Part shown: positions 1 to 8,786 of the stretch, in pieces
Layout of the letters: each line of letters starts with the position of its first letter
Position numbering within the stretch: position 1 is the stretch's first letter
Translations under genes and position numbers: made by a program
NCBI GenBank assembly: GCA_965267355.1
Contig: OZ253956.1
Coordinates: 2,970,109 to 3,034,108, forward strand
Direction: 5' to 3'
Length of the DNA stretch: 64,000 nucleotides
From: GCA-002793235 sp965267355
Lineage (GTDB): Bacteria; Bacteroidota; Bacteroidia; Flavobacteriales_E; Vicingaceae
Notes under the pieces: model-generated
Told to the model about the DNA's origin: nothing
Database searches by the model: none
What the model saw: only the letters and a program-made list of their open reading frames with translations

Positions 1-1110
1 TTCCAGGGCGTTTGTCATTTCTATTTTTATTTGAGGCACCAATACCTGCATTTCTTGGTACACATCTCTCACAGCTTGATTATTAGCCGTAACTTCGTTG
101 CTCAACGGGTCGTTAATGTTTCCTAGCTCAGCTTGGATGGCATTAAACTGATTGTTTATCAATACCTCTAAATTTTGTCCTCCTGACTGAGCATTTACAA
201 AAGAAAGATAATCATCTAAGCCTTCTCCATTAGTAGTTGTGCTATAATGTTCTCCTCTAATAAACTTTTGCATAGATGCTAATGCACGGTAAACAAATGG
301 CAATGATTGACCGAAATAATAACACTCTACATGCTCAGGCATAGGTTGCTGAGAAAAACCATTAAAAACACCTGCTGGCAAACCAATTTTACCTTTTCTT
401 ATGTAAGTTTCGTAATGTAAACTAATGGCATTTATTACATTGCTTACGGAACTACCAACTGCATTGCTTGCACTATTAGAAATAAAACTACTACGGTAAT
501 TGTTTACCCAATCGTTATTAACGGCTGTTGCACCTGCATCAATGTCATTAATTACATCTACTAAATAAGTTCTTGCATTAGTGTTATTGGTAAAATAAGT
601 TATAATATCATTATCGGTTGCACCTGTTCCATTTATTAAATAATCTAATGCTTGAAAGCCTTTCGCATCAAAATTAGATGCCAATTGTAAATCGTAACTA
701 CCAGAATTAATGTTAGCTTTTATCAAAGCTGTATCAGTCGGGTAAATATTGGTTTGACTTCTTAAACTTATGTTCTGAGCAGGACCAAATTCTAAAAAAG
801 CAACATCTTGCCAAACCAATAATGCGTTTTCCCACTTTATTCTTAAATTTTGAAGTGCTGCTACTGTAAGCGTTAAATTAAAAGTATTGATTTCAGATTT
901 CAATAAGCCAACATGTGTTACGTACTCATTATACGCAGGAATAATGTAACCATCTACATAATTAGTTAGCATTGGTACCCTATCGTATTCTTCAACATCC
1001 GGATCAGCTGGAGTAATAGGTTCATCCTCTTTAGAACAACTATGTATCAACAACATAGCTACAACAATTGCAGCTACAGATAGTAACGATTTATATTTTT
1101 TTAATTTCAT
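1..1110 (-). CDS. Imelysin-family (peptidase M75-like) lipoprotein, C-terminus cut by window edge
   Basis: An open frame runs from an ATG at 1110 (minus strand) to the edge of the window with no stop, giving about 370 residues. It starts MKLKKYKSLLSVAAIVVAML and has a lipobox (LLIHSC), so it should be an outer-membrane or periplasm-facing lipoprotein. The segment WQDVAFLEFGPAQN and the later helical text match the imelysin/IrpA-like fold, a periplasmic helical family linked to iron or haem uptake. The GxHxxE metal motif of algal and Pseudomonas imelysins is not seen in the visible part. The gene starts 10 bases after the haem-binding gene, in one operon with that gene and the DUF4856 gene. 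DUF4856 next to imelysin is a recurring flavobacterial pairing, often near a TonB receptor. Family assignment is fairly secure; substrate is unknown. Confidence 0.75.
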   Translation of the reverse strand, partial: MKLKKYKSLLSVAAIVVAMLLIHSCSKEDEPITPADPDVEEYDRVPMLTNYVDGYIIPAYNEYVTHVGLLKSEINTFNLTLTVAALQNLRIKWENALLVWQDVAFLEFGPAQNISLRSQTNIYPTDTALIKANINSGSYDLQLASNFDAKGFQALDYLINGTGATDNDIITYFTNNTNARTYLVDVINDIDAGATAVNNDWVNNYRSSFISNSASNAVGSSVSNVINAISLHYETYIRKGKIGLPAGVFNGFSQQPMPEHVECYYFGQSLPFVYRALASMQKFIRGEHYSTTTNGEGLDDYLSFVNAQSGGQNLEVLINNQFNAIQAELGNINDPLSNEVTANNQAVRDVYQEMQVLVPQIKIEMTNALE

Positions 1111-1120
1111 CTTTTTAGTA

Positions 1121-1576
1121 TTAGTCAGCATCTTCAAACGGACCAAATGATTTAAACCAATCTTCTAAATACTCTCTGTCTTCAGCAGATAATTTTGCTT
1201 CTGAGTGAGTATAAGTATAACTTTCTAAAGGCATTTCACCTTCTTCCACTTCTTCATAACACTCGTGCAACTTATGCTCTTGTTTTTCCTCATCATAAGT
1301 TCCCCAAGTAGAAAAGTTTAGATGCTCTCTACCCTCCTCAATATGATCTGCTAACCACCAGGAGATTGGTGCTACATTAGAATACCAAGGGTACTTGGTT
1401 TCATGAGAATGACAATCATAACAAGCATTTCTGAGTATTTTCTCTACCTTATCATCAGGTTGAGTTATGGTTATAAAGTCATTTTCAGAAACAACTTTAG
1501 GATTGACTTTGTCAATCCTAAAAAATTGCAGAATTATAATTACAGCGAGTATTCCTAGTAAAATTTTCTTTTTCAT
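1121..1576 (-). CDS. Haem-binding domain protein with CxxCH motif
   Basis: A 151-residue protein starting MKKKILLGILAVIIILQFF, with one N-terminal hydrophobic segment that is a signal anchor or signal peptide, so the rest is periplasmic. The motif ACYDCHSHETKYPWY contains a c-type CxxCH haem site, and the flanking NVAPISWWLADHIEEGREHL is typical of the Bacteroidota haem-binding domain (Haem_bd, PF14376). I chose the ATG at 1576 over an upstream TTG at 1606 because it begins directly before the hydrophobic segment. It lies between DUF4856 and imelysin genes in the same orientation (47- and 10-base gaps), so the three are probably co-transcribed and may act together in iron or haem handling. 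Whether it carries haem for redox or for transport cannot be told from sequence. Confidence 0.75.
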   Translation of the reverse strand: MKKKILLGILAVIIILQFFRIDKVNPKVVSENDFITITQPDDKVEKILRNACYDCHSHETKYPWYSNVAPISWWLADHIEEGREHLNFSTWGTYDEEKQEHKLHECYEEVEEGEMPLESYTYTHSEAKLSAEDREYLEDWFKSFGPFEDAD

Positions 1577-1623
1577 GTTGTACCTATTAAAATTAAAAGG
1601 TAGCAAATATAAACCTCAATATG

Positions 1624-2796
1624 TTATAAGCTTGCTTTAACACTATCTAATCCTGTTTTAGAAGCAATTAAGTCTATGGCCATATTAATATTAGTAATGG
1701 TCACAGCACTAAAATCGGTACCAATGTAGCCTAAAGCTGTATCAACTTCACCAGCAGTTATGCTTATTCCATTTATAGAGTTATAACCATATCTTAATCC
1801 ATTGATAAAAGCATATGCCTCTGATAAAACGTGATTCTTTATAGTAGGATCAGCTATATTAGCTTTTGCTTCATTCAAGTAATGGATAGCTGTACCTGCA
1901 CAAACTTGTTCCATTTCATTTCTAATAATGGTAATTTGAGCATCTCTGGTAGCATAATCTTGTGCATCAATAGCAGCTCTACCTGTTCTAAATGCCGTAG
2001 CAATATCAGTAGCACTATTTAACAATGCCTCTCTTCCGTTAGCATATTTACCCCAAAACCTATCCGTACCATTAGTTGGGTAATCATATTCAGAAGTGAA
2101 GTAACCATACGCCTCATCCCAATGGTGTTGCATTTCAGTGTAATTTTTTCCTGAAACTAAGTTAGTATTGTCATCAGTTGCCACAGAACCTAAATAGTTA
2201 TCCGTCATCTGATTCATAAATACGGCACACATTAATCCTTTTTCTATCAATTGAGTGTACTCAATACCTGAACTAGACATTAAATAGCTTTTACTACCAT
2301 TTGTCCAAACTCCAGCAGTACCATAAGTTTCAGATGAGTTTGTTACATGATGTGTGCTTACAGCGGCAATTGAATCCATATACTCCTCAAACATAGCTTG
2401 AACTCCGATATCGCCTGCAGCAGTTTTACTTTTTAATTGCTTAGATGAACCTGTCATTCCGTATCCAGGGGTATCCATCCAAGTATAACTGTTGTTAGCA
2501 TACATATCTTTTAGCTGCGATGCACTCAACGTTGTTCCAACGGTATTTCCCGTTTTCATGTAAACAGTCATTTCTGACAACATTTCTAAACGCTGCTGCT
2601 GTCCATTATAACTTACAGTGCTAGCTCCTGTACCATCAACAAAAGTATAAGTAGTAGGCACAGTTAAACTCGAACCATTTCCACCTCCACTAGGGTTGTT
2701 AGGTGCTGGAACAGGCGCGTCATCTTCTTTAGAACATCCTATCAATAGAGCAGTAGATAATACTAATACTCCTATTTGTTTTACATTTAATTTCAT
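1624..2796 (-). CDS. DUF4856 domain lipoprotein
   Basis: A 390-residue lipoprotein. The signal MKLNVKQIGVLVLSTALLIG is followed by lipobox cysteine 21 and a linker rich in Pro, Gly and Asn. The domain starts near residue 45 (TYTFVDGTGASTVSYNGQQQ) and matches DUF4856 (PF16148), a helical Bacteroidota family of unknown activity. It is the first gene of a three-gene minus-strand run and has a good promoter match upstream (2836-2866). Its place in front of the haem-binding and imelysin genes suggests a shared role in surface iron or haem acquisition. That role is inferred from the repeated neighbourhood, not from a catalytic motif, and I see none in the protein. Confidence 0.75.
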   Translation of the reverse strand: MKLNVKQIGVLVLSTALLIGCSKEDDAPVPAPNNPSGGGNGSSLTVPTTYTFVDGTGASTVSYNGQQQRLEMLSEMTVYMKTGNTVGTTLSASQLKDMYANNSYTWMDTPGYGMTGSSKQLKSKTAAGDIGVQAMFEEYMDSIAAVSTHHVTNSSETYGTAGVWTNGSKSYLMSSSGIEYTQLIEKGLMCAVFMNQMTDNYLGSVATDDNTNLVSGKNYTEMQHHWDEAYGYFTSEYDYPTNGTDRFWGKYANGREALLNSATDIATAFRTGRAAIDAQDYATRDAQITIIRNEMEQVCAGTAIHYLNEAKANIADPTIKNHVLSEAYAFINGLRYGYNSINGISITAGEVDTALGYIGTDFSAVTITNINMAIDLIASKTGLDSVKASL

Positions 2797-2835
2797 TTAT
2801 CTTGTTTTTATTTAGACTGATTTTAAATAACAAAA

Positions 2836-2866
2836 CAAATGTAGAGCAAGAACTAAATTCTTACAA
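2836..2866 (-). promoter_or_regulatory. Predicted Bacteroidota-type promoter for the DUF4856 operon
   Basis: On the minus strand a TTG (complement of 2864-2866) is followed after exactly 20 bases by TACATTTG (complement of 2836-2843). This matches the -33 TTG and -7 TAnnTTTG pattern of Bacteroidota housekeeping promoters. The start codon lies about 40 bases downstream. Confidence 0.5.
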
Positions 2867-2884
2867 TACCACAAAAAAGGTATT

Positions 2885-3829
2885 TTATGATTTTCGTTTA
2901 AAAATATTGATGAAAGGATTGAAGAGGTTCTTAGTGAAACTGTTGTAATCTTTATCCTCCTTACCTAACCCAAAAGTGAGTTGATTGACTTCTTTAGATT
3001 TGATTAAAGTACCAAAAAGATAATCCCAAATTGCTAAACGAGAACCTAAGTTAGAATCAAAATGTTTTTTATTATTACTATGGTGTATTTGATGTTGGTA
3101 TGGACTTATTAGAATATACTCTAAAAAATTAAAGTACTTCAACTTTACATGAGAATGTCTAAGATTAGCACCCCAGAACAAAAATAAAAAGTTTAGCACA
3201 TTTACTCCTAAAAAAGTAACCAAACTTACTTTACCATTTCCCAAATACAAGAAAAGCCCTGTAACTACCCCTTTGATTGCTAGTCCTCTAAGATTATTAA
3301 TAATTAATTCTACTGGATGAATTCGATATTGAGTAAATGGATTTAATTCGGTAGCAGAATGATGAATTTTATGGAACTCCCATAAAAAAGGAATTTTGTG
3401 CATGAGATAATGAACAAAAAAACTGGCAAAATCGTTTACAATAACTATGGTTATTGTATAGAAAACAACAATAGTAGAAAAAGACCAATTAAGTGTACTC
3501 TCACCAAACGTTGTAACCAACCATAAACTTAACTCTTCAGCAATGTATAATGAATAAATCAATAATGGTGATAAAACAACTACCTTAATTAAACTATTAA
3601 AGAATATCATTAAGTAATCTATCAAAGCAGAATTACCCAACCATATTTTCTTATTAAAAAAATAAGCAGTAAACGACACTTTTTTCTGTTTTCTGAAAAA
3701 GACATAAAGTGCCAATAAAAAAGAAGAAATAAAGTACAACCAATACACTCTCTTATCAGGAGAAATTAAATAATTGAATGGCATCTTAAGTACACCAACA
3801 ATTAAATCTATTATTTCTGAAAAGTTCAT
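2885..3829 (-). CDS. Membrane fatty-acid hydroxylase / sterol desaturase family protein
   Basis: A 314-residue integral membrane protein with about five hydrophobic segments. The di-iron histidine clusters of the fatty-acid hydroxylase superfamily (PF04116) are visible: HYLMH and HKIHH near residues 136-155 and HQIHH near residue 245. A further HSHVK lies between them. Family members insert oxygen into, or desaturate, lipid substrates at the membrane face, using two iron atoms held by these histidines. The actual lipid cannot be predicted; sterol itself is unlikely in this group, and hydroxylation of fatty acids or a carotenoid are alternatives. The gene stands alone between the response regulator and the DUF4856 operon, with its own predicted promoter (3855-3885). 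Confidence 0.8.
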   Translation of the reverse strand: MNFSEIIDLIVGVLKMPFNYLISPDKRVYWLYFISSFLLALYVFFRKQKKVSFTAYFFNKKIWLGNSALIDYLMIFFNSLIKVVVLSPLLIYSLYIAEELSLWLVTTFGESTLNWSFSTIVVFYTITIVIVNDFASFFVHYLMHKIPFLWEFHKIHHSATELNPFTQYRIHPVELIINNLRGLAIKGVVTGLFLYLGNGKVSLVTFLGVNVLNFLFLFWGANLRHSHVKLKYFNFLEYILISPYQHQIHHSNNKKHFDSNLGSRLAIWDYLFGTLIKSKEVNQLTFGLGKEDKDYNSFTKNLFNPFINIFKRKS

Positions 3830-3854
3830 TTTGATATTGGAGTAAATCGTAAAA

Positions 3855-3885
3855 CTAAAGTAAAAACGATTACAACATCTAACAA
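3855..3885 (-). promoter_or_regulatory. Predicted promoter for the hydroxylase gene
   Basis: Minus-strand TTG (complement of 3883-3885), exactly 20 bases, then TACTTTAG (complement of 3855-3862), one mismatch from TAnnTTTG. It sits about 25 bases before the ATG. Confidence 0.4.
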
Positions 3886-3907
3886 TACCCTAAAAATGAG
3901 GTAAAAC

Positions 3908-4540
3908 TTAAGTTTTTACAATGTTCTCTTTTACAGCATAAATAACAATACCTGCGGTATTTTTAATACCTAGTTTGTTCATTATGTTTTTACGATGAGT
4001 ATTTACCGTATGCGTACTTAAAAATAATTGATCAGCAATTTCTTTATTAGTACATCCGTCAGAAATTAATTTAATAATCTCTATTTCTCTTTCTGATAAT
4101 GAAACACCCTCGCATCCGTTAGCTTCAGCTCCCTTATGATCAGCTAGTATATCTATAACAGCACCACAATAAAACTGTTTATTGTTATTGGTATCTTCAA
4201 TAGCATCCATTATTTCTGGCTTATCACAATCAGATAATAAATAACTATCTACTCCACTTTTTAATGCCGATTGGATAGTGGCACTTGGTAGCACATCTGT
4301 AATGGCTAAAATTTTGGTGTCTTTATAAAGTTTTTTTATTTCTTTAATTGAAGTAAGACCAAAAGCTTCATTTTGATAGTCAATTACAATAATATCTGGA
4401 AAATATCTTCTAGATTGGTTTATTAAGTCATCAATAGAATTAACAATACCCAAAACTCTATTACCAAGTTTTGATTGAAGAATGGTTTTTAGTCCTTCTC
4501 CTGCAATTTGATTGTTATTTGCTATTAAAATATCTACCAT
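3908..4540 (-). CDS. LuxR/NarL-type response regulator with degenerate receiver domain
   Basis: A 210-residue protein with a receiver-like domain (residues 1-120) and a C-terminal LuxR-type helix-turn-helix (about 148-205; LSEREIEIIKLISDGCTNKE then STHTVNTHRKNIMNKLG). The phospho-acceptor position is kept (Asp54 in DIIVIDYQ). The acidic pair normally found after strand 1 is replaced by Asn (residues 8-10 in LIANNNQ), and the conserved Lys after strand 5 is Ser103 (SYLLSDCD). These residues bind Mg2+ and stabilise the phosphorylated state, so classical phosphorylation is doubtful and the receiver may act as a phosphorylation-independent or ligand-sensing switch. No histidine kinase gene is adjacent. 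It is transcribed away from the T9SS locus and has a perfect promoter match upstream. Confidence 0.85.
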   Translation of the reverse strand: MVDILIANNNQIAGEGLKTILQSKLGNRVLGIVNSIDDLINQSRRYFPDIIVIDYQNEAFGLTSIKEIKKLYKDTKILAITDVLPSATIQSALKSGVDSYLLSDCDKPEIMDAIEDTNNNKQFYCGAVIDILADHKGAEANGCEGVSLSEREIEIIKLISDGCTNKEIADQLFLSTHTVNTHRKNIMNKLGIKNTAGIVIYAVKENIVKT

Positions 4541-4569
4541 TTTTATTTAGAATGAATCTAAATAGAATT

Positions 4570-4600
4570 CAAAAGTAAGTACAATAAAACAATTTAGCAA
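4570..4600 (-). promoter_or_regulatory. Predicted promoter for the response regulator gene
   Basis: Minus-strand TTG (complement of 4598-4600), exactly 20 bases, then TACTTTTG (complement of 4570-4577), a full match to TAnnTTTG. It lies 30 bases before the ATG at 4540. Confidence 0.55.
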
Positions 4601-4673
4601 GCTATTTTTTTTGAATAATATCAACAGTTATGATTTTGTAAAGCAGCTATTTATCTGTAAATTTACCTTTACT

Positions 4674-7600
4674 ATGAAGTTTTGCACGCTACTATTACTA
4701 ATTTCCTTTACACTCACTTCGCTCAGTTTGTTTGGGCATGAAAATGATTTGCACTTTATTCAAAATAAAGGGCAGTGGCCTCAGCAAGTTAACTTCCGTG
4801 CTGATTTATCAGGTGGTAAGATGTGGTTGGAAAACAACAAAATTTCTTACCAATTTATTAAATATCCTAACCTTCATGCTAATTTTCAATCTACTGAAGA
4901 ACCTATTGTTCAGCAACATGTAGTTTGGGCTGAGTTTATAGGTTCAAATACCAATTTTAATGTTGAGCAAAACTCCCCTACCCACCATTATTATAATTAT
5001 TTGTTAGGAAATGACCCTTCAAAATGGGCAACTAATGTTTATGGTTATGAGGAAGTAAAATATCTTGATCTTTATCAAGACATTGATTTTAGAATATATA
5101 CTTCTGATGGTAATACTAAGTATGATTTCGTTGTAAAACCAGGCGGAAAAAACACCATAAAAATCCACTACCAAGGACAAGATAAAATTGAAATTAATAA
5201 AAATGGTGAATTAGTAGTTTATACCACATTAGGACAAATTATTGAAGAAGCACCTTTTGCTTACCAGATAATAGATGGTATTAAACAAAAAATTGATTGC
5301 AAGTATGTTTTAAAAGGTGATCAACTTACTTTTAAAATTGGTGATTATGATAAAAATATTGACCTTATCATTGACCCTGTTTTAATTTTTGCAAGCTACA
5401 ATGGTTCTCCTTCTGATAATTTTGGAATGACTGCCACTTACGACAATGATGGGAATCTTTATACTGGTGGGATAGTTTACGGAGCTAACTACCCAACAAC
5501 CCCTGGAGTTTACGATCCTGTTGGGAGTTTTCCCGGAACGGTAGCTTCTTCTGGACTTGCCCCCGTTTATGGTATTACCGATGTTTACGTTACCAAGTTT
5601 GCTCCAAATGGAAGTTCACTCGTTTATTCAACCTATATTGGTGGAGGTGACCAAAATGGAGGAACGGAAGCGGTACACAGTTTAATTTGTGATTCTCTTG
5701 GAAATCTACACATGTACGGAACAACTTCTTCATCTGACTTTCCAACTTCTGCAACAGCTTACCAAGATACGTTAGCTGGAGGTAATCGCCAATTATTTCA
5801 GTTTAACGGTATAGACTACATTGCTACTGGAGGAATAACAAATGGTGGTGGTACTGATATTTTTGTTACCAAACTAAATGCTACTGGTTCTGCTATTCTT
5901 GGCTCTACATTTATTGGAGGAACTGGAAATGATGGTTTAAATTATCACTTAAGTGGAGGAAGCTACAACTCTGTAGCGGCTTATGATTCATTGACTAAGA
6001 ATTATGGCGATCAGTTTAGAGGTGAAATTATGTTAGATGATAGTGGCTATGTTTATATTGCGAGTTCTACCCATTCTACAGACTTTCCTTTAGTTGGTGG
6101 TGTTCAAGGAGTAAGTGGCGGCTACCAAGATGCTATTGTATGTAAATTCTCCCCTAATCTTGACAATCTAATTTGGTCATCTTATTTGGGTGGCACAGAG
6201 AAAGATGCAGGATATTCTGTAAAAGTTAATCACAATGGAGAAGTAATTGTTGCTGGAGGAACCTGTTCCAACACATTTCCTACTACACCAGCTTCTATTA
6301 ACCCAGCTTACATGGGTGGTATGACTGACGGATTTATTACAAAACTTACCTCAAACGGATCCTCTATTATTTCTTCAACTTTTATGGGAACCAACTCATA
6401 CGACCAATGTTATTTTGTAGAAGTTGATCGTTTTGGGACGCTTTATACTGTAGGTCAAACGAATGGTAATTTCCCTGTATTTAATGCTCCTTACTTTAAT
6501 CCCAATAGTGGAACATTTATCGTAAAAATGGACTCCAATATATCTAACGTAGAATACTCTACTATTTTCGGAAATGGAAATGTAAATTCAGAGTTCTCTC
6601 CTTCTGCATTTCTGGTAGATAGGTGTCAAAACGTATATGTATCTGGTTGGGGAGGTAATATCCTTGGTTCCAATGCACTTCATAGTATGCCTATTACGCA
6701 CAACAACATACAATCAGCGGCCGGAGATAATATTACAACAACTTCTGGTGATGGCTTTAACTTTTACCTTACTGTTTTTGAACGAAACATGCAATCACAA
6801 TTGTTTGGAATTTATTATGGTGGTGGTACCAGTAGAGAACATGTTGATGGTGGTACCAGTAGGTTTGACAAGAATGGAATCATATATCAATCTGTTTGTG
6901 CTGGATGTGGCAACAATGATGATTTTCCAACCACAACTGGTGCTTGGTCTAATACCAACGAAAGCTCTAACTGTAATAATGGAGTGTTCAAGTTTGATTT
7001 CGAAATTATCCCTGAAGCTCAATTCTCGGTTGATCAGTTTTCAGGTTGTGCTCCGCTTACCGTTACTTTTAACAATACCAGTGGACAAAGTGACGAATAC
7101 CTTTGGGATTTTGGGGGCGGTGATACCACTTCACAAATTTTCAACCCTGTAAAAACTTACTCCACACCAGGTGTATATAATGTAACATTGCTAATTACCG
7201 ATTCTATTTGTAATACAACCGATACCGCTTTTCAAACCATTACTGTTGGTGATTCGATTAGTTTAAATTCACCCAACACGTTTACAACATGCGACACAGG
7301 AACAATTTACATAACTTACACGGGAGTTCCTACCTATTTTATCTGGTCTTCTAATAATCAGTTTACTGATACACTAAATCCTAACCTCACAGATACCAGT
7401 TTATTTGTTTCTGGTTTGGGAACTCAGACTTATTACATTATGTCCAGTAATGGTCCGTGTATCAAATACGATAGCATAACTGTTACTTTTGAGCCCGTTC
7501 CTCAAGCCAATTTCTTACCTGATACCAGCCAAGGATGCGTTCCACTCACTGTAACTTTTAATAATACCAGCGATCCAAGCGATGGCTATTTATGGAACTT

Positions 7601-8762
7601 TGGAAATGGAGATACCACTTCTCAAGTTTTTAACCCTTCTGTAACTTACACTTCCCCTGGTGTTTATAATGTTAGTTTATTGATTACAGATTCTCTTTGC
7701 GATAGAACAGATACTGCTTTTTATACTATAACAGTTGAACAACAACCAACCCTATCAGGAGGCACTACCATTGCTACTTGTGATACAACTACTTTATCTA
7801 TTAACTCCACTGGCAATCCTAATTATTTTATCTGGTCGAGTAATAATATGTTTACTGATACATTAAACAATAATTTAAGTGATTCCAGTTTGTTTGTTAC
7901 TGTAAGTGATACCACTTGGTATTACGTTATGGCAGGAAATAGCTTATGTACAGCCATTGATAGTTTTAGAGTCGATTTTATGGGGTTCTCTATTTTTGCA
8001 CGAGACACGAGTATTTGCGCTGAGCAAACCCCAACCATTACAACTTCAACTAATTCAAACACCCCTCTTACCTATAGTTGGTCTCCTACTAACTCAATAG
8101 TAAGTGGTGGAAATTCAGCAACTCCAGTTGTGAATCCCACAACATCAACAACCTATACCGTTACTGCTCAAAATACACACGGCTGTACAAGTTCAGATAC
8201 TGCTTTAGTTACTGTTTCAGGTTTTGACCCTAATATAATTAATGTTTGGGCTGATAATGATTCTATTTTTGTATCAGGAGGAACCTACCTCCACGTTACC
8301 CCAAATACCGGTTTTACCTATACTTGGATTCCTCCTTTTGGATTAGACGATCCAACTTCATCTGACCCCTACTGCACTCCTGATATTCCTTCTACAACCA
8401 CTTATACTGTTAGCTTATTAGAAAATGGCACTACATGTAGGTATCAACGAACCATTACCATTTATGCCTTTGAATTAGTGTGTGAAGAACCTGATATTTT
8501 TATTCCAAATGCTTTTACACCTAATCAAGACAAGGAAAATGATATCCTGTTTGTAAGAGGAAGAAATGTAGAAGAAATGAATTTGAAAATTTACAACCGC
8601 TGGGGAGAATTGGTTTTTGAAACTGACAAGCAAAGTGTTGGTTGGGATGGTACTTTTAAGGGCGAGTTGGTTGACCCAGCAGTATTTGTTTATCATTTAA
8701 CTGTAAAGTGTGTTGACGGTCAGGAGTACTTTAAAAAAGGAAATGTTACAGTAATTAGATAA
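4674..8762 (+). CDS. Secreted SBBP-repeat/PKD protein with type IX (type B, gliding) C-terminal sorting domain
   Basis: A 1362-residue exported protein. I chose ATG 4674 because a clear signal peptide follows (MKFCTLLLLISFTLTSLSLF); a TTG at 4611 in the same frame would add 21 unlikely residues. The N-terminal ~230 residues (HFIQNKGQWPQQVNFRADLS onward) match the DUF7948-type domain that precedes SBBP repeats. SBBP beta-propeller repeats follow (KFAPNGSSLVYSTYIGGGD, repeated). Next come two tandem PKD-containing units with YLWDFGGGDTTS and YLWNFGNGDTTS, and a further Ig-like region. The end (IFIPNAFTPNQDKENDILFV ... NRWGELVFET ... GWDGTFKGE ... GNVTVIR) is a type B CHU_C/gliding-type sorting domain, so the protein should cross the outer membrane through T9SS. 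It is followed by PorP/SprF, the usual partner of type B cargo. Surface adhesion or gliding is a reasonable guess. Confidence 0.85.
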   Translation: MKFCTLLLLISFTLTSLSLFGHENDLHFIQNKGQWPQQVNFRADLSGGKMWLENNKISYQFIKYPNLHANFQSTEEPIVQQHVVWAEFIGSNTNFNVEQNSPTHHYYNYLLGNDPSKWATNVYGYEEVKYLDLYQDIDFRIYTSDGNTKYDFVVKPGGKNTIKIHYQGQDKIEINKNGELVVYTTLGQIIEEAPFAYQIIDGIKQKIDCKYVLKGDQLTFKIGDYDKNIDLIIDPVLIFASYNGSPSDNFGMTATYDNDGNLYTGGIVYGANYPTTPGVYDPVGSFPGTVASSGLAPVYGITDVYVTKFAPNGSSLVYSTYIGGGDQNGGTEAVHSLICDSLGNLHMYGTTSSSDFPTSATAYQDTLAGGNRQLFQFNGIDYIATGGITNGGGTDIFVTKLNATGSAILGSTFIGGTGNDGLNYHLSGGSYNSVAAYDSLTKNYGDQFRGEIMLDDSGYVYIASSTHSTDFPLVGGVQGVSGGYQDAIVCKFSPNLDNLIWSSYLGGTEKDAGYSVKVNHNGEVIVAGGTCSNTFPTTPASINPAYMGGMTDGFITKLTSNGSSIISSTFMGTNSYDQCYFVEVDRFGTLYTVGQTNGNFPVFNAPYFNPNSGTFIVKMDSNISNVEYSTIFGNGNVNSEFSPSAFLVDRCQNVYVSGWGGNILGSNALHSMPITHNNIQSAAGDNITTTSGDGFNFYLTVFERNMQSQLFGIYYGGGTSREHVDGGTSRFDKNGIIYQSVCAGCGNNDDFPTTTGAWSNTNESSNCNNGVFKFDFEIIPEAQFSVDQFSGCAPLTVTFNNTSGQSDEYLWDFGGGDTTSQIFNPVKTYSTPGVYNVTLLITDSICNTTDTAFQTITVGDSISLNSPNTFTTCDTGTIYITYTGVPTYFIWSSNNQFTDTLNPNLTDTSLFVSGLGTQTYYIMSSNGPCIKYDSITVTFEPVPQANFLPDTSQGCVPLTVTFNNTSDPSDGYLWNFGNGDTTSQVFNPSVTYTSPGVYNVSLLITDSLCDRTDTAFYTITVEQQPTLSGGTTIATCDTTTLSINSTGNPNYFIWSSNNMFTDTLNNNLSDSSLFVTVSDTTWYYVMAGNSLCTAIDSFRVDFMGFSIFARDTSICAEQTPTITTSTNSNTPLTYSWSPTNSIVSGGNSATPVVNPTTSTTYTVTAQNTHGCTSSDTALVTVSGFDPNIINVWADNDSIFVSGGTYLHVTPNTGFTYTWIPPFGLDDPTSSDPYCTPDIPSTTTYTVSLLENGTTCRYQRTITIYAFELVCEEPDIFIPNAFTPNQDKENDILFVRGRNVEEMNLKIYNRWGELVFETDKQSVGWDGTFKGELVDPAVFVYHLTVKCVDGQEYFKKGNVTVIR
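7018..7960 (+). repeat. Two tandem PKD-plus-linker units within the secreted protein
   Basis: Each unit is about 160 residues. Unit 1 starts near 7018 and unit 2 near 7500. Both hold the order CxPLTVTFNNTS, a WxFGxGDTTS core, TPGVYNV or SPGVYNV, then a cysteine-framed block with YFIWSSNN. Their close similarity points to internal duplication. Confidence 0.7.
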
Positions 8763-8786
8763 TTCGACTAATTTGATAATTGTATA

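Noticed and set aside
2857..2885. Possible terminator hairpin (AATACC with GGTATT) after the hydroxylase gene
   Set aside because: Six-base stem of low GC with no T tract; it also overlaps the predicted -33 region of the next promoter.
6637..7152. 171-codon plus-strand frame inside the SBBP/PKD gene
   Set aside because: A shadow frame of the large gene; its composition is biased by the repeats and it has no independent start context.
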